Positions 28,965 through 38,466 of a stretch of 64,000 nt of DNA are shown here, in pieces. How positions within the stretch are numbered: the stretch's first letter is position 1; the number at the start of each line of letters is the position of its first letter. This DNA is from Gordonibacter urolithinfaciens. Its GTDB lineage: Bacteria; Actinomycetota; Coriobacteriia; Coriobacteriales; Eggerthellaceae. The position numbers and the translations under genes are program-made. The stretch covers positions 1,674,001 to 1,738,000 of the forward strand of contig NZ_LT900217.1 in NCBI RefSeq assembly GCF_900199375.1. The letters run 5' to 3'. The notes under the pieces are model-generated. The model saw only the letters and a list, made by a program, of their open reading frames with translations, was not told where the DNA came from and searched no databases.

Positions 28965-30461
28965 ATGGCGAACGAGGTTGAAGCGGTGGGCGGCGCCGGG
29001 GCGGCGAAAGGGACGGACCGGTTGGGGACGGAGCGGATCGGCAGGCTGTTGCTGGAGTTCTCCATCCCAGCCATTATCAGCATGGTGTTCAACTCGCTTT
29101 ACAACGTGGTGGACACCGCCTTCCTCGGCCAGGCGTTCCCCGACGGCACGGGCGTGGCCGTCACCACGCTGGCGCTGCCGGTCATGACCATCCTCATGGG
29201 CTTCTCCATGGTCGCCGGCCAGGGCGGCAACGCGCTCGCGGCCATCCAGCTGGGCGAGGGCCGCAAGGCGCAGGTGGAGAAGACGCTGGGGAACTCGGCT
29301 GTGCTGTTGTTCGGGCTGGCCGTGCTGGTGGCGGTGGCAGCGGTCACGGCCATCGACCCCATCCTCGCGCTTATCGGCACGAGTAACGAGCTGTGGGAGC
29401 CTACCAAGACGTTCGTGCAGATCATCTGCGTGGGTTTCGCCTTCCAGTCGCTCGGCATGGGCCTGAACAACTTCCTGCGCACGGCAGGCAAGCCGAACCT
29501 GGCGCTGGGCACCATGGTGTTCGGCACCGTGATGTGCATCGTGCTGAACTACCTGTTCGTGCTCGTGCTCGGCTGGGGCGTTGCGGGCAGCGCCGGCGCC
29601 ACCGTGCTGGGGCAGGCGTGCGGCATGGTGCCGGTGGTGTGGTACTTCACGATGTGCAAGGGCGCGCCGTTCCGCCTGCGCCTGTCGTGTTGCCGCCCCG
29701 ATGCGCGTCTCATGGGGCGCATCCTCACGCTGGGTCTGGCGTCGTTCGTCATGCAGGTGGCCTCCACGGTGGTGAGCGTGGTGTTGAACCAGGTCATCGA
29801 CATTTACGGCGCGCAGGATCCCATCGGCGTGACGGGCGCGCTTGCGGCCATCGGCGTGGCGCAGAAGGCCACGTTGTTCGCCATCACGCCGCTCATCGGC
29901 CTGATCATGGGAGCGCAGCCCATCATCGGGTACAACTACGGGGCCCGCTCGTGGCAGCGCGTGCTCGACGCGCTCAAGTGGGCGTCGGTTGCGGGCGTGG
30001 CCATCGGGGCGTTCTTCCTCGTGCTCTCGCACGCGATACCGGTGCAGATCGTGGCGCTGTTCGGCGTGACGGGCGACCTGGAGTCGTTCGCGGTCACGGC
30101 GCTGCAGATCTACACGCTGCTGTATCCGCTGGTCGGGTTCCAGATCGTGGGGTCGAGCTACTTCCAGTCCAGCGGCCAGCCGTTCAAGGCCGCCATCCTG
30201 GAGATGACGCGCCAGGTGATCTTCCTCATCCCGCTGTATCTGCTGTTGCCTCCGGTGCTGACGTCCGTGTTCGGGCTCACGGGGCTGCAGGGCGTGGTGG
30301 TGAGCGCGCCTGTTTCAGACGGCCTGGCCACGCTCATGACGACGGTGTTCGTGGTCCGCGAGGTGCGCAAGCTGCGCGGCCTGCGCGAAGCCTCGGGTGG
30401 CGCAGCGCGTCCCGCCGTTGCGGCGGGCGAGCTGGGCGAGGCTGCCGCGCAACAGGCGTAG
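28965..30461 (+). CDS. MATE-family efflux transporter
   Basis: A 498-residue, 12-helix multidrug and toxin extrusion protein. The N-terminus RIGRLLLEFSIPAIISMVFNSLYNVVDTAF is split here only by description; its SIPAIISMVFNSLYNVVDT part is diagnostic, and PIIGYNYGAR marks the second half. Family members export cationic drugs in exchange for Na+ or H+. The gene is preceded by the 30-bp palindrome and followed 30 bp later by a MarR gene, a standard substrate-inducible efflux arrangement. Confidence 0.93.
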   Translation: MANEVEAVGGAGAAKGTDRLGTERIGRLLLEFSIPAIISMVFNSLYNVVDTAFLGQAFPDGTGVAVTTLALPVMTILMGFSMVAGQGGNALAAIQLGEGRKAQVEKTLGNSAVLLFGLAVLVAVAAVTAIDPILALIGTSNELWEPTKTFVQIICVGFAFQSLGMGLNNFLRTAGKPNLALGTMVFGTVMCIVLNYLFVLVLGWGVAGSAGATVLGQACGMVPVVWYFTMCKGAPFRLRLSCCRPDARLMGRILTLGLASFVMQVASTVVSVVLNQVIDIYGAQDPIGVTGALAAIGVAQKATLFAITPLIGLIMGAQPIIGYNYGARSWQRVLDALKWASVAGVAIGAFFLVLSHAIPVQIVALFGVTGDLESFAVTALQIYTLLYPLVGFQIVGSSYFQSSGQPFKAAILEMTRQVIFLIPLYLLLPPVLTSVFGLTGLQGVVVSAPVSDGLATLMTTVFVVREVRKLRGLREASGGAARPAVAAGELGEAAAQQA

Positions 30462-30491
30462 CGGGCGCCGGGCGAAGGGAGGGGATGGGCC

Positions 30492-30935
30492 ATGGAGCCT
30501 CTAAGCGACGACTCCATCATGCGCGAGATGGCGCATATGAGCCAGGTGATCGCGCGCCGATCGCGCCAGGCGGGCGGCGCGACAGGGGCCTCGTTCGTGC
30601 TGGCGGTGCTGGCGAGCCATGAGGAGGCGATGGCCGAGGGGTTCGCACCGCGTCCGCTGTCGCAGGTGGAGCTGGCCGATATCGTGGGCATCCGCCCGCA
30701 GTCGCTCGGGGCGCTGCTGGCCCGGCTGGAAGCCGACGGCTGCATCGAGCGCGCCGCCGGCGAGCAGGACCGCCGTGCCCGGCGGGTCGCGCTCACCGAT
30801 CACGGCCGCGATCAGGCGCAGGAAGCTCGCGACCACCAGCGCGCGTTCGCGCGCGAGACACTGGCGGTGCTTGACGGTGCGGAAAAGCAGCAGCTGGCGG
30901 CCATTGTGTTGAAGATCAACGCCGCGCTAGGCTAG
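30492..30935 (+). CDS. MarR-family regulator of the MATE operon
   Basis: A 147-residue winged-helix regulator. LSQVELADIVGIRPQSLGALLARLEADG is the helix-turn-helix region; the core VELADIVGIRPQSLGALLA is diagnostic. EQDRRARRVALTDHGR is the wing motif DRRxxxxxLT. It is co-transcribed with the MATE exporter and probably represses the operon through the palindrome at 28861-28890. The start has GGGAGGGG upstream. Confidence 0.9.
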   Translation: MEPLSDDSIMREMAHMSQVIARRSRQAGGATGASFVLAVLASHEEAMAEGFAPRPLSQVELADIVGIRPQSLGALLARLEADGCIERAAGEQDRRARRVALTDHGRDQAQEARDHQRAFARETLAVLDGAEKQQLAAIVLKINAALG

Positions 30936-30969
30936 CACCGTCCCTCCAAGCTGTACCGGCGTCAAACGC

Positions 30970-30998
30970 CGCGCGCCGAGCGGGAAGGCTCGGCGCGC
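30970..30998. terminator. 12-bp GC hairpin between convergent genes
   Basis: CGCGCGCCGAGC (30970-30981) pairs perfectly with GCTCGGCGCGCG (30987/30988-30998) around a short purine loop. It lies between the MarR stop and the end of the symporter gene on the other strand, so it may serve both. Confidence 0.6.
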
Positions 30999-31035
30999 GA
31001 TGGAAAAGCTATGGGCGCATATGCCCCTGCGGTCG

Positions 31036-32570
31036 CTATGCCCGCGCGCCGGCCGTATCGGAGTCGGGGGCGTTCAGCGGGTCGATGGGCGGGATGTCCC
31101 AGTTGTCACCGGGAAGGTGCGGCTCCATGGCATCCTCGTCGCCGGCAGCCTTCAGGCGCTCGAAGTAGTCCTTCGTCTCCTTCACCACCACGCCGGACAG
31201 CGCGATGAGCGCGATCATGTTCGGCAACGCCATGAGCCCGTTGAAGATGTCGGCGATGGTCCACACGGCCGCCACGGTCATGTAGGGGCCGATGAACACG
31301 CAGAAGATGTAAAGCCAGCGGTACACCTTCACGGCCTTCATGTTGCCGTTGCTGAAATACTCCAGGCAACGCTCGCCATAGTAGTCCCAACCGAGGATCG
31401 TGGTGAACCCGAACAGCACCAGGCATGCCATGAGCACGAACGACACCACCTCGGGCGGCAGGAACGGCAGGCCCGCCTGGAATGCGGCCGTGGTCACGGC
31501 GGCGCCTTCGAGGCCGGGGATCTGGTACGCGCCGGTCATGACCAGCGCCAGGCCGGTCATGGAGCACACCACGATGGTATCCAGGAACGTGCCGGTCATT
31601 TCATGGACACGAGGCCCTGGCGCACCGGCTCCTTCGTCTGCGCGGCCGCAGCGGCGATGGGCGCGGAACCAAGGCCCGCCTCGTTCGAGAAGATGCCGCG
31701 CGCAATGCCCTTCTGCATGGCCACGATGATGGCGCCGAGCATGCCGCCGGCCGCAGCCTGCAGGCCGAACGCGCTCTGGAAGATGACGGCGAACGCACCG
31801 GGCACCTTGTCCAGGTTCGTGAAGATGAGCACGAGCGAGAAGCCCACGTACAGCACCACCATGGCGGGGATCACGCGCTCGGACACCTTGGCGATGCGCT
31901 TCAGGCCGCCGATGACCACGAGGCCCACCAGCAGGGCCAGCAGCAGCGAGCCGATGACGGTGAAGATGGAGTAGTCCATGCCCAGAATGCTCACGGTGGC
32001 GTTCTTCTCGGGGTCGAAGAAGCCGGTGATAGCGCTGGAAATAGAGTTGACCTGCGTGAACGTGCCGATGCCGAACAGGCCCACGCACATGCCGAAGAAC
32101 GCGAACACCTTCGCCAGCCAGCGCCACCTCATGCCCATGCCGCGCTCGATGTAGTAGAACGGGCCGCCCAGAACGTGCCCCGTCTTCTTGTCGACGCGAC
32201 GGTACTTCACGGCCAGCAGGCCCTCGGAGAACTTCGTGGCCATGCCGAACAAGGCGGCCAGCCACATCCAGAACAGCGCGCCCGGGCCTCCGGCGACGAT
32301 GGCCGTGGCCACGCCGACTATGTTGCCCGTGCCGATGGTAGCCGACAGGGCCGTGCACAGCGCGCCGAAGCTCGACACCTCGCCGGCGCCGCCCTTCTCG
32401 TTCTTCACCATGTAGCGCAGGGCGCGCGGCAGCTGCCGGAACTGCACGGCGCGCAACCGTACCGTCAGCAGGATGCCGCCGAACAGGATGAGCACCATGA
32501 GCGGCACCCCCCAGATGAAGTCGTCGATAGCGACGAGCCCATCGTTGATAACGCTGAAAAAGCCTTCCAC
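31036..32570 (-). pseudogene. Glycine/alanine:cation symporter (AGCS), frameshifted
   Basis: The gene starts at GTG 32570 (GAGGAGG 6 bases upstream) and encodes an AGCS-family sodium/amino-acid symporter: SATIGTGNIVGVATAIVAGG near residue 75 and IFSNEAGLGSAPIAAAAAQT are signatures. After QGLVSM the frame meets K and then TGA at 31596-31598. The rest of the protein (TGTFLDTIVVCSMTGLALV onward) continues in another frame to TAG at 31036. Comparing ATGAAATGACC with the expected ATGACC indicates a 5-bp insertion at 31597-31604. The truncated product would lose the last four or so helices. A glycine riboswitch precedes it, so the ancestral gene imported glycine. Confidence 0.85.
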
Positions 32571-32693
32571 CAGTTTCCTCCTCGATACAAGCATGTACGT
32601 GCAATTTCGGCGAACCCCGTCCATGGACGCGGCACTCTGGAGGATATATGCGGGAAAAAGGGAAGGCGCGTGCGCGCAACAAGCTGCAGCTTT

Positions 32694-32787
32694 GCTCTGT
32701 CCTTTTGCCTGAGAGTTTCGGCGATGCGGCCTTCGGCCATCCGCCTTGCCCCTTCGGCACCCGACGATCGGGATTCTCCAGAGGCCC
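32694..32787 (-). ncRNA. Glycine riboswitch (single aptamer)
   Basis: Read on the minus strand, the leader contains CTCTGGAGAATCCCG, then GTGCCGAAGGGGCAAG, then CTCTCAGGCAAAAGGACAGAG. These are the conserved blocks of the gcvT-type glycine aptamer, with the CTCTG/CAGAG closing stem. It lies about 125 bases upstream of the AGCS symporter start and identifies glycine as the likely substrate. Only one aptamer is visible. Confidence 0.92.
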
Positions 32788-32854
32788 CTCCTCGTCCAGT
32801 CTCGTGCGATCCAGGACGTATCAACGGGGTGATGCTATGAAATTGTGCCGGCAT

Positions 32855-32883
32855 ATTGTAGCAGGGGAAAGGCCTGCGGACAA
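32855..32883 (-). promoter_or_regulatory. Promoter of the glycine-riboswitch transcript
   Basis: On the minus strand TTGTCC (32883-32878), a 17-base spacer and TACAAT (32860-32855) form a good promoter. The transcript would start near 32848, about 60 bases before the aptamer. Confidence 0.55.
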
Positions 32884-33044
32884 CGGGGCAATTTCGGAAA
32901 GCTGTCGCCGTCCTGACTTCGCCCGCCCGCCTCTGTTCGGCCCCAAAGCGGGACTACCCTGTAGGCAGGCTCTGCGGGTAATACCCTGTCGGGCTGGTTG
33001 ATCCGTTTGCGCGGCCTGAGCCGCCGTACCCGAAGGAGGCTGCC

Positions 33045-33140
33045 ATGGCCGATCTGCTCTATGCGCTGGCGGCGCTTGCCGTTTCGTTGGCGGCGCTCGG
33101 AATATCCCTTTACGCCGCGTACCGGATCGGTCGGCGCTGA
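33045..33140 (+). CDS. 31-residue membrane peptide
   Basis: The ATG at 33045 has a very strong ribosome site (CGAAGGAGG, 6 bases upstream) and opens a 31-codon frame ending at TGA 33138-33140. The peptide is one hydrophobic helix (LLYALAALAVSLAALGISLY) followed by a basic end (YRIGRR), the classic layout of small single-pass inner-membrane proteins. TAATAC at 32979-32984 may be its -10 box. It converges with the MarR gene at 33150. Function unknown. Confidence 0.65.
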   Translation: MADLLYALAALAVSLAALGISLYAAYRIGRR

Positions 33141-33149
33141 GGCGCTGCG

Positions 33150-33590
33150 CTAGTTGCCGGAAATGGTCTCAGCGTTCTGCTTGAGGGCGGTCAGCACCTC
33201 CACGAACGTGTCGATGTCCTGCTGGTCGATGCCCTCTATCAGCCGGTTCGCCGTGATGGCGGTAAGGGGCAGCACGGTGCGGATGAGCTCGTGGGCCTTG
33301 TCGGTGGTGCTCACCACATGCGAGCGACGGTCGGTCTTGTGCTTGTTGCGCACCACGAGCCCCTTGCGCTCGAGCGTGTCCAGGTACCGCGTGATGGTCG
33401 CCTGCTCTTTGTGCGTGATGGTAGCCAGCTCTTTCTGTGACAGCTCGCCCGCCTGATCGAGCTGGTTGATGAGGTTCCACTGGCCAGGGGTGATATCGTA
33501 GGGCTTAAGCGTGACCTCGAGCGATTTCGTGATGTGCTTCTGCGCGTCGTACACCAGATAACCTATGAGACGGTTGTGCTTGCTCTCCAT
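33150..33590 (-). CDS. MarR-family transcriptional regulator
   Basis: A 146-residue winged-helix protein from the ATG at 33590 (GGAAGGG upstream). LSQKELATITHKEQATITRYL is the recognition region and KTDRRSHVVSTTDKA the wing. The frame is open for a further 57 codons upstream, without the pattern or a ribosome site. It points away from the Tat-exported molybdoenzyme operon, whose promoter region (33865-33896) contains an inverted repeat. It is therefore a good candidate to control that operon, possibly in response to the enzyme's substrate. Confidence 0.88.
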   Translation of the reverse strand: MESKHNRLIGYLVYDAQKHITKSLEVTLKPYDITPGQWNLINQLDQAGELSQKELATITHKEQATITRYLDTLERKGLVVRNKHKTDRRSHVVSTTDKAHELIRTVLPLTAITANRLIEGIDQQDIDTFVEVLTALKQNAETISGN

Positions 33591-34104
33591 GTTGAACCCT
33601 TCCGATATGCGCAGGGCGGCTTTTGCGTTGTCGCGTGCGGTGGGGCGCATCGCGCCGGGCGACGGGAAGGCGACCATGCAAGGGAAGTGGCAGGATCGTT
33701 CGGTCGCGGCGTTTCGCATTCTCTCGCCTACAAGAAACCATAAGCGGCTGGGCCCCGTCAAGAACGCGGAAGATTATCGGTCGAATCTCCTCTTTCATTG
33801 CCGTGCGAATCGGTTGCTCTACGCACGCTTGTAGCAGTTCAGGACTATTCTTTGCAAATACCTGTTGCGCTAATAGTTGTGGTTAATATAATTAGCATTG
33901 CAAGTAATTTGCCAAGGATGGGAGGGCGCGTGGGGACGCGCCGGGTGAACGAGGGGCCGTGCGCATCGGAGTGGTGCACGCGCTCGATTCGCCAAGGGGA
34001 GCGGCCAGCGTTGTGCATGAACCGTCGCCAGTCCCAGCGGGATCTGCCCGCGGCCTTCCTCCTGAAGCAGATCTTGGCCACGAGAGGCAAAAGGAGGAGG
34101 AGAG
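33591..34104. other. Divergent control region between marR and the molybdoenzyme operon
   Basis: These 514 bases contain no supported gene. The stretch 33840-33915 is strongly AT-rich against its surroundings and contains the operon promoter and inverted repeats. It is followed by a leader of about 205 bases. Confidence 0.5.
33865..33896 (+). promoter_or_regulatory. Promoter and overlapping inverted repeat of the molybdoenzyme operon
   Basis: TTGCGC (33865-33870), 16 bases, then TATAAT (33887-33892). The arms GCTAAT (33869-33874) and ATTAGC (33891-33896) of an inverted repeat lie exactly over the -35/-10 region, as expected for a repressor site. The divergent MarR protein is the natural candidate to bind it. 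Confidence 0.6.
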
Positions 34105-37014
34105 ATGTCACTTAAGATGAGCCGCCGCGGCTTCGTGAAGGCAACCGCCGCCGCGACCGCATCGACGCTGCTGCTGGGTTCGCAGGCTGCCACGGCCTTT
34201 GCGGACGATGCAGCGGGCGCCGCAGGGGCGACCGCATCCGACGACGTGAAGAAGATCCCCAGTGCGTGCCGCCAATGTTACGGCCGCTGCGCGCTGTTCG
34301 GTCACGTCAAGGACGGCCGCGTGGTGAAGATCGAGGGCAACCCCGATCTGTTCAGCGAGGGAACGCTGTGCTCGCGCGCGTTTGCCATTCCGCAGGAGCT
34401 GTACAACCCGCTGCGCGTGCGCTACCCGCAGAAGCGCGTGGGCGAGAAGGGCTCCGGCCAGTGGAAGCGCATCACGTGGGAGGAAGCCTACCAGGAGGCC
34501 GCCGACCGCTTCACCAAGATAGGCGAGGAGCACGGCTGGCACACCATCGCGCACCAGTACGGCACAGGTCGCGACATGCTGCAGTTCCAGGCCATCAACA
34601 AGCTATGGCTGGAGCTGGGCTCCACGGCCACGTTCGGCGTGGGCAACCTGTGCTGGGTGGGCTCGTACTTCACCAGCCAGCGCCTGTACGGCGACGAGAC
34701 GCAGTACACCGGTTGGGACGGCAACAATACGAACTGCATCCTTATCTGGTGCCGCCAGGAGCGCAGCCGCGGCTACTACGACTGGCTCACCGTCAAGCGC
34801 GCCCAGGAGCGCGGCGCCAAGGTTATCTGCGTGGATCCGCGCTACACCTGCACGGCCAGCAAGGCAGACCTGTGGCTGCCTATCCGCCCCGGTTCCGACA
34901 TGGCGCTGGTGTTGGCGTTCATCAACGAGATCATTCACTCGGACAAGTGCGCCGAAGACTTCGCGCGCTTCTACACCAACGCCCCGTTCTTCATCGACGA
35001 GGAGGGCACCGGCTACCAGCTGCGCGAGTCAATGATCAAAGAAGGCGGCAACGAGGAGCTGTACCCCGCTTGGGACGAGGCGCACGACCAGCTGATCTCC
35101 TGGTCCGGCGACTGGCAGAACAAGCAGGGCGTGGGCGGCCCGAAGGCCTTCCAGTGGCTCGATGCCGAGGGCAACATCGTGGCGGACGCGAAGCCGGCGC
35201 TTTCCGGTAGCCGCGAGATCAACGGCAAGACGTACCGCACTTCCTGGGATATCCTGGTCGAGCACGTCACGCCGTGGACCGTGGAGCGCGCTGCCGAGTT
35301 CTGCGAACTGCCCGAAGACAAGATTCGCGAGGCTATCGATATCTACATCGAGGCCAGTCCCTCGGCGTGCTTCTGCCGCGGCCAGAAGGTGGAGTTCTCC
35401 ATCAACACATCGGGCATCTCGCAGGCGTTCACCATCATGATGGCGCTCGCCGGCAACTTCGACTCGAAGGGCGGCCAGAACATCGGCCGCGAGCCCGCCA
35501 CCGGCTACGACTCGTTCATGTTCGACGTCGTGCCGAACAAGGAAGGCCGGATGGGCAAGCGCCGCCTGGAAACGGCGAAGAACATCAAGAAGCTCTCCGT
35601 GTGCCAGAACACCGGTTACCAGCAGATTCTCGTTGCCGACGATGCCACGGGCGAGCTGCGCGAAACCACGCAGAACTCCGGCGGCCAGGTCATCTACGGC
35701 CAGCAGGGCGGATTCGGCGCGGCCACCACGAAGGCCATGGCAAAGGGCGATCCGTTCCAGATCCACGGTTACTGGCAGCAGACGTCCGAGCCCATCCTCT
35801 CCATCGAGGGCGGTCGCGAGATCGTGGAGGGCTTCAAGAACCTGGACTTCTTCGTGAACGTGGACATCTACATGACCCCCTCGGGCGAGCTCGCCGACAT
35901 CATCCTGCCGGCCGCGCACCCCAACGAGGTGGACCGCGTGGAGTGGGCTCACTCGGGCCACGGCTATCCCACCAGCCACACCTACCTCATCCGCCAGCCG
36001 TTCCACGAGCCGCTGGGCGAGAGCAAAGACGACATGGACATCTGCTTCGAGTTCGCGAAGTACATGGACGTGGACATGTACTGGAAGGACAAGTACGAGT
36101 TCTTCGATTACATGGTGAAGGGCCCCGAAATGCTGCCTCCGCAGTTGAGCTGTGCAAGCTTCGAGGAATTCCGCGAGCGCATCAGCGTGACCGGCGTCGA
36201 GATGGCCACCGTAAAGGGCGCGCCGAAGTACGAGACGGGTTTCATGCGCAAGACGAGCGACTTCCGCCCCGGTTTCAACACCATGTACCGTGGCAACAAG
36301 ATGGGGACGGTGTACCGCTTCCCCGGCACGAAGACGCCGGATGGCAAGGTAATTCCTGCGCACCCGCAGTCGGACAACGGCAAGATGGAAATGTGGTCCG
36401 AAGACCTGCTGCTGTACGGCAACGGCCCGCTGCCGCTGTACATCGAGCCGCCCATCACGCCGCTGGCCCGCCCCGACATGCTGGAGGACTTCCCGTACAC
36501 GCTTATCACGGGAGGGCGCTCCCATGCGTTCTTCCACACCGAGTACCGCAACAGCCCGTGGATGCGCGAGGTGCACATGTTCCCGACCGTGGACATCAAC
36601 CCCGCCACCGCTGCCGAGCACGGCATCGAGCAGGACGACTGGGTGGTCATCGAGACGTACGTGGACAAGATTCGCCAGCGTGCGAACCTCACCGAGGCCA
36701 TCAAGCCGGGCATGATCCACGTGGAGCACGACTGGTGGTTCCCCGAGCGCGAGGCCACGGACGACCTGCACGGCGCTTTCGACTCGAACTGCAACGTGCT
36801 GTTCGAGAACAACGGCCCCTACGACCCGGCGGTCGGTACCGACAACTACGGCGGCCTCTGCAGGATCTACAAGGCTGAGGAGGGCGCGCCGGCGAACATC
36901 TGCATGAACGAGGAAGACCTGAAGATATTCCTGCCCATGAGCGCCGAGGCCCTGGCTTCCGACAGCCAGGAGAACGGCGTGGCGCAGGTGACGGTGAAGG
37001 GAGGTGCGAAGTAG
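34105..37014 (+). CDS. Tat-exported molybdopterin oxidoreductase, catalytic subunit
   Basis: A 969-residue DMSO-reductase superfamily enzyme. A twin-arginine signal (SRRGFVKATAAATAS) ends near AFA at residue 33, so the enzyme acts outside the cytoplasmic membrane. C55, C58, C62 and C89 bind the proximal 4Fe-4S cluster. GNLCWVGSYFT offers C183 as a possible molybdenum ligand, unlike the serine of true DMSO reductases. Known Eggerthella catechol dehydroxylases share this size, Tat signal and family. The ATG at 34105 has AAGGAGGAGG upstream. It is followed by Fe-S and membrane subunits, a chaperone and two Nap-like ferredoxin proteins. The substrate is unknown; catechol dehydroxylation or another organic-acceptor reduction is likely. 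Confidence 0.87.
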   Translation: MSLKMSRRGFVKATAAATASTLLLGSQAATAFADDAAGAAGATASDDVKKIPSACRQCYGRCALFGHVKDGRVVKIEGNPDLFSEGTLCSRAFAIPQELYNPLRVRYPQKRVGEKGSGQWKRITWEEAYQEAADRFTKIGEEHGWHTIAHQYGTGRDMLQFQAINKLWLELGSTATFGVGNLCWVGSYFTSQRLYGDETQYTGWDGNNTNCILIWCRQERSRGYYDWLTVKRAQERGAKVICVDPRYTCTASKADLWLPIRPGSDMALVLAFINEIIHSDKCAEDFARFYTNAPFFIDEEGTGYQLRESMIKEGGNEELYPAWDEAHDQLISWSGDWQNKQGVGGPKAFQWLDAEGNIVADAKPALSGSREINGKTYRTSWDILVEHVTPWTVERAAEFCELPEDKIREAIDIYIEASPSACFCRGQKVEFSINTSGISQAFTIMMALAGNFDSKGGQNIGREPATGYDSFMFDVVPNKEGRMGKRRLETAKNIKKLSVCQNTGYQQILVADDATGELRETTQNSGGQVIYGQQGGFGAATTKAMAKGDPFQIHGYWQQTSEPILSIEGGREIVEGFKNLDFFVNVDIYMTPSGELADIILPAAHPNEVDRVEWAHSGHGYPTSHTYLIRQPFHEPLGESKDDMDICFEFAKYMDVDMYWKDKYEFFDYMVKGPEMLPPQLSCASFEEFRERISVTGVEMATVKGAPKYETGFMRKTSDFRPGFNTMYRGNKMGTVYRFPGTKTPDGKVIPAHPQSDNGKMEMWSEDLLLYGNGPLPLYIEPPITPLARPDMLEDFPYTLITGGRSHAFFHTEYRNSPWMREVHMFPTVDINPATAAEHGIEQDDWVVIETYVDKIRQRANLTEAIKPGMIHVEHDWWFPEREATDDLHGAFDSNCNVLFENNGPYDPAVGTDNYGGLCRIYKAEEGAPANICMNEEDLKIFLPMSAEALASDSQENGVAQVTVKGGAK

Positions 37015-37015
37015 C

Positions 37016-37588
37016 ATGACCCGCAACATTATCTCAATCGATCTGGACAGCTGCATCGGGTGCCATTCCTGCGCGGTGGTCTGCAAGCAAGAAAACGGCG
37101 TGGGCCTGGGCACCTATTACAACAAGGTGCTCACCGTAGGTCCCTCGGGAACCTACCCCGACCTGGAGATGTACTACCTGCCCGTGGCGTGCCAGCACTG
37201 CGACAACCCCGAGTGCGTGAGCGTGTGCCCCACCGGCGCCAGCTACAAGCGCGAGGACGGCGTGGTCCTGGTGGACCACAGCAAGTGCATCGGGTGCCAG
37301 TACTGCGTCATGGCCTGCCCTTACGGCGTGCGCGCCTACGACGAGGGCCGCGACAAGGGCGTTATCGAGAAGTGCACCATGTGCGCCCACCTTATCGACA
37401 AGGGCGAGCAGCCGGCGTGCGTGCGCCACTGCCCCGGCCAGGCGCGCCTGTTCGGCGACTTGGACGATCCCGAGTCCGCGCCTTCGAAGATGAGGGCGTC
37501 CAAGAAGACGCATAAGCTCACCGACGTGGGGAACCATCCGGGAGTGGACTACGGCTTGGACAAGTTCACTTGGAAAGGCGGTGAGTAG
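37016..37588 (+). CDS. DmsB-like four-cluster Fe-S electron-transfer subunit
   Basis: A 190-residue ferredoxin-like subunit starting one base after the catalytic gene's stop. Four cysteine sets are visible: CIGCHSCAVVC, CQHCDNPECVSVC, CIGCQYCVMAC and CTMCAHLIDKGEQPACVRHC. These are the 4x[4Fe-4S] pattern of DmsB/NrfC/PhsB proteins that relay electrons from a quinol-oxidising membrane subunit to the molybdenum enzyme. It has no signal peptide and would be exported together with its Tat-bearing partner. Confidence 0.93.
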   Translation: MTRNIISIDLDSCIGCHSCAVVCKQENGVGLGTYYNKVLTVGPSGTYPDLEMYYLPVACQHCDNPECVSVCPTGASYKREDGVVLVDHSKCIGCQYCVMACPYGVRAYDEGRDKGVIEKCTMCAHLIDKGEQPACVRHCPGQARLFGDLDDPESAPSKMRASKKTHKLTDVGNHPGVDYGLDKFTWKGGE

Positions 37589-37590
37589 CC

Positions 37591-38466
37591 ATGGCAATTC
37601 AGTGGCCTCTGCTGATCTTCAGCGTGCTCTTGGGCATTACCGGCGGCATCTTCGTGTTCTTGGGCGCAGGCGAGCTCAAGGGCAAGTTCAAGGAAGTCCG
37701 CTTCATAGGCGCGCTCATCGCGCTGGCGTGCCTGGCGGTTGGCGGCTGCGTGTCGGTGCTGCACATGGGGCATCCGGAGCGCGCGACGCACCTGCTGGGC
37801 AACTTCGGCTCCGGCTTGTCCAAGGAGCTGCTGGTGGTGGCGCTCATGGGCATCGTGTCTTTGGTGTACGTCGTCTTGGCGAAGAAGGACTACCCCGGTG
37901 CCAGCAAGGTGTTCGGCATCCTGGGCGCGGTTTTGGGTCTGGTGCTGCCGGTGGTGGCCGGCGCCTCTTACCTGATCGCAGCCCGTCCTGCCTGGGACAG
38001 CGCGGCGCTGCCGCTCATGTACCTGGGTGCCGGCCTGGCCATGGGCGCGCTTTTGATGTGCGGTCTGGTATTGCTTCGCGGCAACGCAAAGGAAGACGGC
38101 GGGTTTGCCCTGCGCATTGCGTTGGCGGCCGTTGTCATCATGGCAGTGACGTCGGTGGCCTACGTAATATGGATAGCCATCGCGCCGTACCAGGCACCGT
38201 CGCGTTCCATCGAGCGTTTGTTGGCGGGCGACCTGGCGGTCATGTTCTGGCTGGGCGTGGTGCTGGTGGGGCTCGCGGCCCCTGTGGCGCTCACTGCTTT
38301 GGCCTGCGTAAAGTCCACGAAGGGCGATGCGGGCTCCGGCTTGGCTGATCCGAAGAAGCTGGCTGCCTTTATGTTCGCGGCGTTTGCCTGCTCGGTGGTG
38401 GGCGCGGTGTGCTTGCGCGTCATCATGTACGGTGTGGGCACGAGCGTGGAGTCGTTCATCTACTAG
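37591..38466 (+). CDS. DmsC-like membrane anchor subunit
   Basis: A 291-residue protein with about eight membrane helices, of the DmsC family that oxidises menaquinol and anchors the catalytic complex. SVLHMGHPERATHLLGNFG is a DmsC-type motif after helix 2. The start is 2 bp past the Fe-S subunit stop (AAGGCGG upstream). With the two preceding genes it makes a complete ABC-type membrane oxidoreductase for anaerobic respiration. Confidence 0.88.
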   Translation: MAIQWPLLIFSVLLGITGGIFVFLGAGELKGKFKEVRFIGALIALACLAVGGCVSVLHMGHPERATHLLGNFGSGLSKELLVVALMGIVSLVYVVLAKKDYPGASKVFGILGAVLGLVLPVVAGASYLIAARPAWDSAALPLMYLGAGLAMGALLMCGLVLLRGNAKEDGGFALRIALAAVVIMAVTSVAYVIWIAIAPYQAPSRSIERLLAGDLAVMFWLGVVLVGLAAPVALTALACVKSTKGDAGSGLADPKKLAAFMFAAFACSVVGAVCLRVIMYGVGTSVESFIY

